Shown here: positions 52,382 to 64,000 of the stretch, one piece after another
Layout: the number at the start of each line of letters is the position of its first letter
How positions within the stretch are numbered: position 1 is the stretch's first letter
DNA from: Anticarsia gemmatalis
Lineage: Eukaryota > Arthropoda > Insecta > Lepidoptera > Erebidae
Reading direction: 5' to 3'
Assembly: GCF_050436995.1 (NCBI RefSeq)
Contig: NC_134755.1
Location: forward strand, 3,659,001 to 3,723,000
Length of the DNA: 64,000 nt
Made by a program: the position numbers and the translations under genes
Notes under the pieces: model-generated
The model's input: the letters and a program-made list of their open reading frames with translations, nothing else
Database searches by the model: none
Told to the model about the DNA's origin: nothing

Positions 52382-55300
52382 ATGTCTATCAATCCAAAAA
52401 ATCGAGCATTTCCTCCACGTAACTCTCTAAGTATGTGACTGCCTCAACATCTTTCAAATCACAGCGATCGTTTATCAAACCCTTTCTCGATTCATCATTT
52501 TATGTTCACCACACACGGTTAACTTCTGCATTAATATTATGTAGTTGTATTTATATTAGGGTTCGCATAAGCCAGACTTATCTTCTACATGTACATTTGA
52601 TATAAAACCTCTATTAAATCGTAGCTAGCATCCAGATTGTCTTCGGGTAAATAAGATTCATAGGGACGATGTCTCGGGGAGACAAGTAAAATTATATTTA
52701 AGCGAAAATTCATGACGCGCATATTATACGTTTAACTTTATTCTAGAGAACAAAGGTATACCTCAAAAGGTGTTTTCTTTTATTTTCTTTGTTGATCCGC
52801 AATCAGTTGGTAAATGCGCAGATTTATTTTACAAATACTTGCAAAATCGAAATTGTAAAGTTTTTCAGCATTATATTATGTAAGAACATTTTATTGGACC
52901 AAAAAGTTTTATATCAAATTGAATAACGGCCAAGCAATCTTGCGTCCAGTGTCTGCAATATATTAGACCACAGCATTGCAGGTTAGTTTACAAGGTTTTT
53001 CGTAGGCAGTTGGAGTTAAGCCAAATCAGCAAAGTGTAACAAATTTGGGTGTAACGAATTCAGTCACGTATGACTTTTCTTTCACTTTTATGGCCGGGCC
53101 TAGAATATTAATCAAAGCAAAGCTTCATCAAGACTAATTTGACGCGGCGACCTCTAGTAAAACTAGTTCGACCCCAATCATAAATTAATAAAATCACGGT
53201 CAGGCAATTAATAAACTGCTCATTTAGGGGTTTATAAAGCTGGGAAAGACGAACGGTAAAAGTAAGAAGTCTAATAAATACATCGTTTAATATCCAAAGT
53301 TTCGATAGGGCTCAAGGAAATGAATCGTTCATTTTCGTCAGTTCTACTTCAGTATGATTAAGAGGTAACGCTTGGTTTGTTACGTTGTATTCTAAATGTG
53401 AGGCCTGGGAAAGCATCTCTTTTAAAAAAAAACCCAAAACATCAACAAAAGAATGCGAGCTTAGTGACCATAAACGTCATAATACAAAGGAACGAGTGTC
53501 GGAACAGTAAAGGGACACGAGAACATTTTGACACTCTCAGGGCGACGGTCATTAATCAACCCTCACTCAGTTATTACTCACTGGGGAGATTCTTCAAATA
53601 CTTCGCTGATTTCTCTCCGACTCCGGCACGAAATTTCAATATCCGGACATGAAATATGTTTCTTCAATAAGGTGAACAGGTGAAGTTTTATATCGTCTCA
53701 GATTTCTGAACTATATCTCTTTCAATATCGTCTTGATATGAATTTTATTACGTGTTTGTTTAAATTCATTTACTTCTACTATCGAGCCAATACTTGAATA
53801 CGACACCTGTTTTGAGAAATAATATATGTTCCTACCGTTGCAAATGGAATCGTAGCTGGCAGTAGATCTTAGATAGGTCGAGACGCCTGGGATTTAGTGT
53901 TTGAAATCTTCGAACAGTTATTGAACTAACTGAAGTAACTTATAAGAACCACTGCAGCGTGTTCAAACTATACGAACTTACACTACCTATAAAGATAACT
54001 AAAGAGCCTCTTGTAGCTGTCACTCCATTAAGAACATATACGTAAAGAAATGACCACTAGAGTCCTTTTGGTCGTAAAGACGCGTCGTTGACAATACACC
54101 ATTACCGTCAACTTTAAGGTATAGAGTCGAGGTTGGCAAGGGTTTGAATGGCTCGATAAATTCTATATACAATGGTGTCATTTGGCGCAGTGCTTCTAAT
54201 GTTCTTCAAGGCCGCAGTCTCCAATTAAGGCTCGAATATAAGGATCTCTTAGACACAGCTATATGTTAGACTAATGTAATGTTCTGAATATGACATGGCT
54301 TGTTCCAAAGATCCTTTTCTCTATAAAATGCATATATGGAATAGGTTTGGGTCGTCATCGCTTGTCGGCAATAGCTGGGGCAGTAACTATAGGATATATT
54401 TTGTAAATGAAACAGTGTTATTTGCATTTCAGCTTTACGCAAAATTATTTTGTATTCCATGATCGTTTTTTATAATAAAATCTGAAACGAGGTCACCGTA
54501 TAATTTTCAGTTTCAACATTAAACAATCTGACTCAGGTGGTCATAAAATTCACCGCATGTTATGTAGGCAATAAAGACGTGAGCGTTTAAAGCTTCGTCT
54601 CCTTCGTGTCATAAAGAAAACTGAATCATTTACTAAAGAGATGAGTTAAGCCTTGCTACAATAAAGCGTAACAGGGTTTATTTGCAGGTTTTCTTGTGAA
54701 ACGTAACCAAGACTTTGTTCCCTACAGAATTAGCAATTAACTGTCTAGTATTATCGAGTAATCTCACGAGATTGACCTCTTTTAACAATGGACTACGTAA
54801 AACTCTGCTAGCACAGACCGCATCTTTTTTTTTTCGTTTTGCTAAGCTGCAAAGTTCAGGGCGTACGAACTCGGCATACCATTCGTCCTAAGAGGATTAG
54901 TGAGACTCAAAATGCACTTAGTTATCTTGGAGGTAAGCACTCATAATGTTGGAAGGGATTACGGTTATTTGTGTAATATTTCAAGTTGGGAGCTAGGATG
55001 ATGATCTTCGTAAAAAAGGTAACCACAAGCTGACCTTTAAGATTATTGTGTTCAAAGATACGTTTGTACTTTTATAGAGCTTTAGATCATTCCATAATAT
55101 TCTCGAATACTTTCACTAATTTCATATAGTATACATATATTTTTGGATGAGATCTTTTGGGGATATTTCTTACTAATGTAAAAAGTTGGAAATGCCAAAC
55201 AATTCATAACATTCAAAATCTCATTTCTGTGTTAGAGAAAAACCAACAGTATAGTCGTAATCAAAACTTGGCAAAAGAACTTCTAATGATGTAAAACTTC

Positions 55301-55541
55301 GGAAAAGAACAATATGAAAGAGAAATAAAAATTACATTTGAAGTAGTACTTTTACTTCAATCACCTTTTTAACGAAAAAACTCCCGAGAAAGAACATACT
55401 GGTGTAAGAAGTATTTTAATCTGAGATTACTTCTGTCATTGAATGCTAATACCTAAAATTGCATCGTAAAGAGTTAATCTGAATTATAGAATGTTAAGAA
55501 AGGACCTTTATATAGCACCTGTCCACAATTATTTGTTAAAG

Positions 55542-55549
55542 TGACGTCA
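55542..55549. promoter_or_regulatory. Second perfect CRE-type palindrome TGACGTCA
   Basis: A second full TGACGTCA lies in a GC-richer patch (about 55540-55680) that also contains the stem GTGGC/GCCAC. No gene start is visible nearby. This is a candidate only, since the copy number in the window is close to chance. Confidence 0.2.
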
Positions 55550-58500
55550 GAAACGTGCCATTTCAGATTTCATAAAGGTCTCGAGCCGGGTGGCTTTGTT
55601 TGCCACTAGGTTTGTCTAATTAGCGTTATCAAGGCGACTGGTACACCCCTTTGTGCAGACGCGACCGAGGCCGACAAAATAATTCATTTAATTACTACTT
55701 AAACTTATAAGCCTTTGCGGTTGATGAAGATTTTAAACGATACCGTTAGAGAAATTTATGACAGCATTTTCAAATGATCTAAGAAATTCGAAATTCAAAT
55801 GTAACAGATAAAAAATGTAAATACTACCCTCGTTTCGGGAACACGTTTTAAGACGCTTCCGCCTTTATTTAAGTAGGTGGGAAAATATGAAAATTTAGAT
55901 TCGGAGAAGTAACATTTCAACAGAGCACATTTTACGTTTTGTAGAGTTAATTTTATTTGACAGATTGTAATATAACACGTTGACAACCGTGATAGTACCT
56001 TAGATAAACAAATTCGTTACAAATCGACAAACTATGTAAAAATGTAACAATGGAACGATAACTGAATTCCCCGTAGCTCACGATATCACGGAAACGACTT
56101 AATACACTTGTATCCCAATCCCACAAGGGAAAACCGTGAGCAGCACACTTTACCAAAATATTATTGTTAAAAGAGTCACACAGGGTACGCAAAAGCCCGT
56201 TCTACTCCATATGGCGTTATTTTTATTAGTTTCCTTCCAATACGACACCGGGTGGGGCGCGGTAAACGTATACCGTCATTTGGGATTCGGCGACCGTACC
56301 GCTGCACATGCTGTTATTGAAGTATTTTATTTGATGTTGCAGTTTTTCATTGTGAAATATTTCGACATGTCCAAAACGACTAATTCGAGTTTAACTGTTT
56401 GTTAGTGTTTTATGAAACGAAAAGCTTTTAAAATGAACGCAATTAAAACGGGGTCAGTAATTCGCCGAAACAAAGTACAAACATATACAGTAAAATATTC
56501 ACGGGCTAGCAAATAAACTAAGTAACGAAACAAGAGTTAATTTATACATTTTTTTCACGATACTCAGAAAGAAAGAGTGTTAATTTTACAGTAAATAAAA
56601 AACGAAACATCACAAACATTACAAAGTTGGTACTTTCCACGAAAGGCGTGAAACAATTTCACAAAAAACGAACTTTGAACAATGTAAACACGAAAAGAGA
56701 GCAGTGCTATAAAACAAAGAAACATTCATTCCACAAGCCGGAAACGGACTGCAAAGTTATTAATTAACGTTCGTTTACAAAGCAAGTTAACAAGATCCAC
56801 TTATAATAATTCAGTTTGGCTGTACGCTGTCGATGTCGTTCGTGGGCGACTCGGCTTAGTCCACAGACAGGCGATTTTACGTCGCTCGCTTAATATTGTG
56901 CAAATATTACCTAGTAAAATATGAGCAATTTGCTTGTAATTAATTACTTTTGCCGTTCAGTCACAGTTAAACTTAAAACAGTAATTTTTTTCTGTAAATC
57001 GCCTGAAGACTAATCTAGCGTAAAAGCTTTTGTTAGTTATTTATAGACGAAAATAGACTTTTGATTTATATTATCTTCTTTCGTAAGCCTTTAAATTATT
57101 TAGGAAATTATTCTAAATAAATAATACGCCTAAATATTACAGTAAATTGTCGTTAAATAAATAATTTGTAATTCAGATATTTTATGTTTCTGCCGTCCGA
57201 AGAATAAATTCTTTGCCTCATTAAAATAACTCGACCTCTGAAATAGATCATTGTTCCACGTAAAATAAAACGAAAATGTTGAATATACAATGTTAAAGGT
57301 TACATAAATCAATAACATTAAATAAACTCTAGGCGTAAAACATACAATTTCACCAGAACTGAACCGGCAGTTGTAGTACATACTCGGGAAACGTAACCGT
57401 TTAGTACAGGGATTATTGTTAATAGTTGTCAGGTAGTAGCAAATCGCCCCAGTGAAATTGGGTCGTGCAAGTTCGGGGAGTAACCGAACACACTCGATCA
57501 ACCTTCGATCAGTATGGGTTGCAATTTAATGTCAGTAATAAATTGAAGAATTATTGTTATTATGTCTATAATTCTATTGCTATTGGAAATTATAAGATGT
57601 TAGGTATAATATGAATCTATAGTTGTACTAAAAAAATCCTGTATAAATGCGATCCAACAAATATTTAATGTGGGGAGATTTTAGTTCGGTCAATGCTCAA
57701 ATTGCTGCCTAAAATATTCTTTAATTGAAAAATCTTTCATCATTTCTAAAGCGGCATTGTTAAATTTTATATTATCATTGTTTTCATTACAAATTTGAAA
57801 AGCCCTAACGATACCGAAGGTCACAACATCTGTAACGAAATTTCCATTTCAAATTCGTAGCTTATTTTCACAATCATTACTGTATAGACGAGGTCGAATA
57901 TACATTCATATTAATAAATAAATCGACAGTTTATTCTCGTAAGGCTTACCTTAATTACTCGTGTGAAATTTTCGGAGTAATATAATTTTATGATGTATGA
58001 GAATTGGAGTACATAGACGTATAACGGTTGGCGTAAACGCGAATATATTAAAAGGTTAACGAGTATGTTAAAGGGAAAGTAAAATTAGTATAAACGTAAG
58101 TACTGTTATATAATTTATTCATGGAATATTTTAATATGCTGTGATAGTACTGCAGTAATAAACGTCATTCGAGATTAAAATCACTATGGATTTTATTTGC
58201 ATTATATTTTATAATTTGTATTGCATCTTTTTTAGGTTCTAAATAAATAACAATCGGAACAAACGTTTACAAAAGGCACTTCTGCGCACATTGAAACAAC
58301 GGGATCCTCAAATGTAGTTCAACATTGAGGCTGTTCCTAGAACATGAATATTGTTCAAACGTATAGTCTATTGTAGGTAGTAAAGTTAAAGCCTAGCACG
58401 TCCGTAACGCTAGAAGATTTACTATACAGAAAGGGGAATAATTGGTCCGACACATGCGCACCTCAAGCGCACAGGAACAGAAAATGGTTGACAATAAATT

Positions 58501-58640
58501 AACATGACAGACCAACGTTTATTGCGAGCACTGAAATGTACAGTGCTCTACATTCAGACCACTTATTTACTTTATTTAGTTCCAAATGATGAAATAAAAT
58601 TTACTTTTCAATCTAGTTGTATAAAGCTCTTCCGTAACTA

Positions 58641-58770
58641 AGTGACTGACTGACTGATGGATAACGCACAGTCGAAAGTATTGAGTGTAAAAAGTAGAAA
58701 TTTGGGATAAAGATTCCTTAGGAAGTGTAGCACTACGAGAGGATTTTTGAAGCACCCAAGATTGGCGGAA
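58641..58770 (+). mobile_element. Diverged copy of a GACTGACTGA-type lepidopteran repeat
   Basis: GTGACTGACTGACTGATGG is followed by AACGCACAG, then AAATTTGGGATAAAGATTCC, GAAGTGTAGCACTA and GAGGATTTTTGAAG. The order GACTGACTGA, then AACGCACAG, then GAAATTTGG, then GGATTTTTGAA matches a very common lepidopteran interspersed repeat as I remember it. The copy is diverged and incomplete. Neither the usual proline-rich downstream phrase (ACCCCTAAGGGG-like) nor the common GCGGGC end is present. Confidence 0.55.
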
Positions 58771-61700
58771 ATAAAATGAAGAAAGCCCACATTTTACGCG
58801 GGCCGCTATAGGATATATTACAAATGATGATAATGTAACAACTTTTCAGTACTGTAGGTTCACACAAGTTAGTCGCAACTGTGCATATGGCACCAGAAGT
58901 CACGATAATATGAAATTTATTAAAATATACTCGACTAGGATGCAATATTAAAAGCGAACCATATTCCTGCGAAATTTATTAAATGTTGTTTAAGAGCTTT
59001 ACACAATACTAATAACAACAGTATGCTGAGTAGAAAATATTGACGTAAAAAGTTAGCCCATATGCTGGCACGAATACATGTATGAAACTAAAGTCGGTGT
59101 TGTATTATTTGTTCATTAGTTATTAAACAAAGCTTGCACTACAATACCCGCTGCAGTTATAAACCGGTTTCTAAGCTCAAATTATATTATTAAATCGTTT
59201 AACGCTGCTTTACAAAGACAGCGAAATCTAGTTTTCCTTAAACATGTTTTATTCAACTACCTCGTTATTCCAGAAGGTAAGACTTACTAATCCAACTGAG
59301 GTTTCTTGTATTTTGAAGCGCAATATCTTTAATGAAAAGTGCTTGAGCAGGGGTAAGTGTAAAACGAATTCAAAGCGATTGCAATCCCAGCGGACGATAT
59401 CATAAACATTGCAAACGAGATACTAAGGACAATAAAATTCTTTAGTTTTCTACGAGAAAACTCTTGTACACTGGCAGCCTGGACGCAACAGTTTTATTTG
59501 GAAAGAAAAGAGGAAAAAATCAGGTCGCGAAAACAATGGAAGCCGCAGCAATTCTTTTTCCTTCGGTTGGCTTTAAACATAATTTACTCGATGTTTAACG
59601 CTTTTCCTTTACGTAAATTGAATTTCGTTTCAGCGAGTTTAGCTCTACGATCAAGGTCTAATTGTTTTCTAAAGTCTAGTACGAACTAAATATTTACGTA
59701 TTTTTTTAACACCAAATAACGATTACTGAGTTCCAGTCACTTCCAAATGCTAGTTATTATTTTAATTGTAAAGATGGTTTAATTACAAACTTGAATAAGA
59801 CCAAAAAAACCTGATATTTTTTCGTAATAGAAAATTTAAAACTATTCATCAATTCATAAAACAGACTCAGAGTCGTACTGGCTTTACCTATTACAACAAG
59901 TCACTATCTGAATTGCCTACAAGAAACTATAATATTTCAAACAACGAGACGTCGACAATGTTTCGGGTTACTTAATAAATTTTAATTTGAAATGTTAAGA
60001 TAACAAGAAGCCAAATTTCAAGACCGCAGAGTCTTGTTTTGTGTCTAGATATGCCGTATCTAAAAGACAAATTGACATGAAACTTGGGAAAATGTTTGGC
60101 AAAAGATAGACGAACAGAAATAACTGTTCAAAACTACGAGTGTTACTTTTCATTTTGAAATTGTGAAACGAAATAATACGACCAAGATAAAAGGACGCTA
60201 AAGAAAATGGGTCATTCAGTTGATGAAGGATTTAATTAATTACAAAAGCGATAATAGAATATCGTTCCCTTCCCATTGATTAAAATTGAATTTGAAAGAA
60301 ATGGGACGTTGTTTCCCCTGCTTTCCTGCTAAATTATGAAACCCTTCATTGGGCATAAGTAAAACTTGATTGAGCCCTGAAACTGGAATTTTGAACTTTT
60401 TTGTTGAACTTATTAAAGCGCTTTCATCTGAAGTTTCAATTTATGTATTTAATTTTCGTAGTTGTAGGAGGAAATTTGACATTTAACGACTAGGAACTGA
60501 AACATACCGGACTCGAATAATTAATGAACGAAGCGGGCCTGAACTAAAGACGCTTATTAAACGTTGCAAGCGCAAACAATAGTTAGTTAAGCTATAATAT
60601 GACGTGAGCTGAATCCAATTTTGTATGCGCTCTTTGTATATTATCGTTAGTTACAGTACAAGCGTAGGAATTTATGAGTCAATAACCCGCATACTTGAAT
60701 ACTGATAGTTTTTAGTGCACACTTGGCTATACTTATGTGAAAGTTTCGTATGTAGATGTTATCTAACATAAATAGGGGGATTCTCGCTTCTCTAATTAAA
60801 ATACGAAAGTAAAATATGGGCACGTGGGTCGGCCAACGTAGCATTCTGCAGTCTAGTCTTCTTAACAAAATTTCTCGTCTTCTGCGAATTTAATATGATA
60901 AATTGTTAAAATTAAACCACGGAGAAGCCTGGCGAAAGTCCTGCCTCAAACTTACGGCCTCACTATTATGTTACCACCTCTACGTAAATCATTACCTAAA
61001 TTGATAGCAAACAGTAAAGGAGAAGTTTAATGGGATTTATCGAAGTAATTATACCAAAGAGCAAACTGATATATATTCCAAAGCCAAGCAATCGTGGTTT
61101 GTTGTTTGAACTAAGACGTTTCAGTTACTCTGCGCCGCAAAACGTTCCTTTCACAAGGACAATTCGCAGTCACAGTTAAAGTCGACACAGTTCGAGTCAT
61201 TAAACCATTCACTACGTATACGAGAACAAATTTGAATCGTTTACGTGTATCGAGGCAAGAACTAAGGAGCACTAAAGCCTAGTGTTTGTATAAAATGTTA
61301 TTCAAGAGCGCTACTGAATTTTCAAACAGTTACGCTTAGTTGAAACTTAAATACAATCGCGATAGGCAAATATTCTTTACTCGAGACGAAGTTAATATCC
61401 TGTTAGCTTTTATATAAAGTCACGTACACTTATTGTATTCGGCTTTATTAAATTGTACTCTGACTTCGAATTCAACTTAAAATTTTATGAAAGCATATTC
61501 GCCAAGATTATGTCTTTCTTTAGTTGCTTCAGAATAATGTTCAAAAATCACATCGATACTGGTTATTTTTTTATAACTACCTTTAATATCAAAACATAAA
61601 ATAGAAAAGTATTTCCAATCTTCCTTTTTTGATAAAGAAGACTCAACGTCAAAGACAGCGCTATATTGTAAAGTTAGCGAGTTGCGACTTGCCAAATCGA

Positions 61701-64000
61701 TACGTCGAACACACACCCTATTTAGCATAGCCATTCACTCTGAAATACAGTTATTGCTCACGTAAGACCCAAAAACTTTCCTACCTTATGTTAATTTGTT
61801 TTTCCCGCTGTAAGAACTTACTTGAGACTTTCTGGTTGCCTGATTAAGTGGGACAAGTTTAACAAATAGCATTACCCAATCAATGGTCTGAATTTTACTG
61901 GAGTTTCTTTTACATTTTGCACCATTTGTAATTCAGACGTTGTTTGAACTGAGGCTAAACTTTCTATTCGGTTAAGTTTTTTCTTTTCTATTTCAAGCTA
62001 ATGTAGTTGATGAGTTGTGTGTTCGTTATGTTTTATGTTAGATATCCTTGTTTAGCTTTGGGTTTTACATTTTATTTGAGCGTTGCTGCGTAAGATGTGA
62101 CGAAGTGTTGATTGAATGTTATTTTGTAAGGGTTTTTTAAGCACGAATATAAGATACAATCATAGAATCGTAATATTTCTTGCGTACGACTAATAGGTAT
62201 ATTTTATGTATACTCTACCCACGCTCAAGTATGTACGTTTCTAAGCACCACTTTAACATTAATAAGTCCTTTTACAACCGTAGGACCGCCTTACCTACTA
62301 ATGAAAGGTAACATACTTAAGGCAATACACTACATATCTACGTAACTATAATGCTAAATTAAAATTTTCTATGCCGAGAACCTTAAAGGTCATCCAAAAT
62401 ACAATTTTAGCATATCTAATCAAGTTTTAACTCTTGGAATCGTAGAAACGGAACGTCTTTTTGCTAAGAACATAGTTCGCGAATCGTTGAGAGTTAATCA
62501 CAAGTTTAACTTTTAGCTAATATGTAAACTAATTAAAACATGGAAGACTTCATGTAACTTCCATAACGCATATAAATAGAAGTTCTTAGAAAATGACTGA
62601 AACATTATACCTGTCGACAAGGCACAGTGGTTTATACTCATAACTCTTTCACGATAATATGATCAAAGCTTTTCACAAACCAATATTTTACCTCCATATG
62701 TTATGAACCGTAGAACCGAATATATCGCTACGTAACCAGTGTTGACATACAAGTCCTTAGCAAACTGTAATCTAAAATATATAAATCAAACAGATTGATT
62801 GGTATTCGATCAACGATACTATTTATTTAATCCCAACTCTGTCAATTTCATTTTGTGACACGAATGTTATTGAAATGAATCATTTTGAAAGGATTGCACG
62901 AATTTGAAATTCAAAGTTGGAAATATCTTTTATAAATAGGATCGGCGGTGTTATTGTAAGTTTTTAATTAAAATGGGTTCTTTGTTCATATGGCCGTCAC
63001 TTTTTGTTTGGCATTTAATTAATTTTAACCTTTATAATTTTGAGCTTTGTAAATTACAAGAACAGAAAGTAGGTATTGTATTTAAGGACTGGACGATTGC
63101 GGGCGTAGGCGGTGTCCATTTTCATCAATTTCAAGAATTTTATAGGCTGGAGGTTTGCTTCTTATTATTTATCTATCATTATTCTAGCCAATACATCGTA
63201 TGTTATGTAACACATTCTGTTGTGTGTTAACGAACTATAAAATCAGACTACAAACATGATTACATCATAATATAGCGATTTTAGCACACAATAAACTACC
63301 AAAACGTCCTATAATAGAGATTAGGACCGCTACACATCGCAAGCCTACCGCATACAAACAATAACTTACGACCTTACGTATAAACTAGCAACTTATCACA
63401 TTGTGGCAGACGTCTTCGGCCGCATACCTAAAGTTTACGCGCCTTCATATCGCTGTGCCCTCATAAAAGAGGTCTGACGTCTGTACGACATATATACATT
63501 TTAGAGCACAACTTGGTGACTGTAGGTTTTAAATTATTCATTCGTCTTTACGCCGGATGCGTAGGCGAGAAACCCACTCAGGTCTTTATTCATATTTTTA
63601 AATAAAGCTTTATCTTAAGGTTACTTAGATAAACATAAAATGAAACATCGTCACTTTGCCTTTAAAATGTTAGACAATTGCCCGTTTATACAAAGAGATG
63701 TTTCGTCTAACATAAAAAGTCCTAATAAAAGAAAATATTTATTTCAAGTTCATCTTAATAATAACGCCGTCTTAGAACTGGACCCAAGACATAATTAATT
63801 AAACAGTTCGGACTTTACTTCACACCAAACACAAGTTAGTTAGGATTCAATACAAACGGTCGCGAAACTTAGGTAATAGAATTGCCGAATCAATATTCAA
63901 ACATTGTCGTCTAAGTTCCTGAGTTACAAGACTAAGTTACCATTACATTACTACTTTAGTACAAATTTATAGCCTAGTCGCAAACTTAGGCCTAGTAAAG
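58771..64000. other. Non-coding stretch, no gene seen
   Basis: No gene is supported. The minus-strand frame 61477-61734 opens at a real ATG (85 codons) but shows no recognisable motif and runs across ordinary AT-rich sequence. A weak 8-bp inverted repeat, CAGACGTC/GACGTCTG, lies at 63407-63414 and 63476-63483 in a slightly GC-richer segment. Confidence 0.65.

Larger units (their letters stand above)
40701..58640. other. Non-coding stretch with scattered repeat remnants
   Basis: No gene is supported. The remnants, duplications and hairpins that could be recognised are listed separately (42080, 42490, 43200, 44677, 48231, 52346). Longer frames at 49600-49890, 50119-50430, 56136-56405 and 57130-57501 show no motif I recognise. 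The 57130-57501 minus-strand frame opens at TTG and has no ATG for its first 40 codons. Confidence 0.65.

Noticed and set aside
57130..57501. 123-codon minus-strand frame
   Set aside because: It has a TTG start, no ATG for the first 40 codons, an AT-driven composition and no recognisable domain.

Overview
This window looks like eukaryotic, non-coding chromosomal DNA from an insect, most likely a moth or butterfly (Lepidoptera). It is AT-rich (about one third G+C by eye, not computed). No open frame reaches 140 codons on either strand, and there is no operon-like packing, rRNA, recognisable tRNA or CRISPR array. The Lepidoptera call rests on dispersed repeats I recognise from memory. The clearest is a nearly complete copy at 8715-8948 of the short repeat whose head reads like 'AAAACCGGCCAAGTGCGAGT' and whose tail reads like 'TAGTAATAGGGTCCC'. 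A diverged hairpin element at 28150-28263 and degraded repeats near 42490, 43200 and 58641 point the same way. No database search was possible.

Layout. 1-8.7 kb: non-coding, with a TCGA-rich patch (903-1062) and a GC-richer patch holding a perfect TGACGTCA site (7705-7712). 8.7-8.95 kb: the lepidopteran SINE-like repeat. 9-27 kb: non-coding, with a 9-bp minisatellite (16995-17021) and a 21-nt palindrome (23461-23481). 27.1-28.3 kb: a strong 54-nt hairpin (27167-27220) and a 114-bp foldback MITE (28150-28263). 28.3-40.2 kb: nothing assignable. 40176-40700: the best-supported feature, a 519-bp non-autonomous PIF/Harbinger-type DNA transposon. It has 72-bp terminal inverted repeats, a TTA target-site duplication, and what looks like the promoter and first coding exon of its lost transposase, ending at a consensus splice donor. 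40.7-64 kb: non-coding, with repeat remnants (42490, 43200, 58641), short duplications (42080, 44677), a GC-rich palindrome pair (48231-48273) and a hairpin (52346-52381).

The window most likely lies in a long intron or an intergenic gap. No set of genes working together can be described because no host gene is supported. I found no convincing new multi-gene system. The most interesting item is the Harbinger derivative that kept its apparent 5' gene end.
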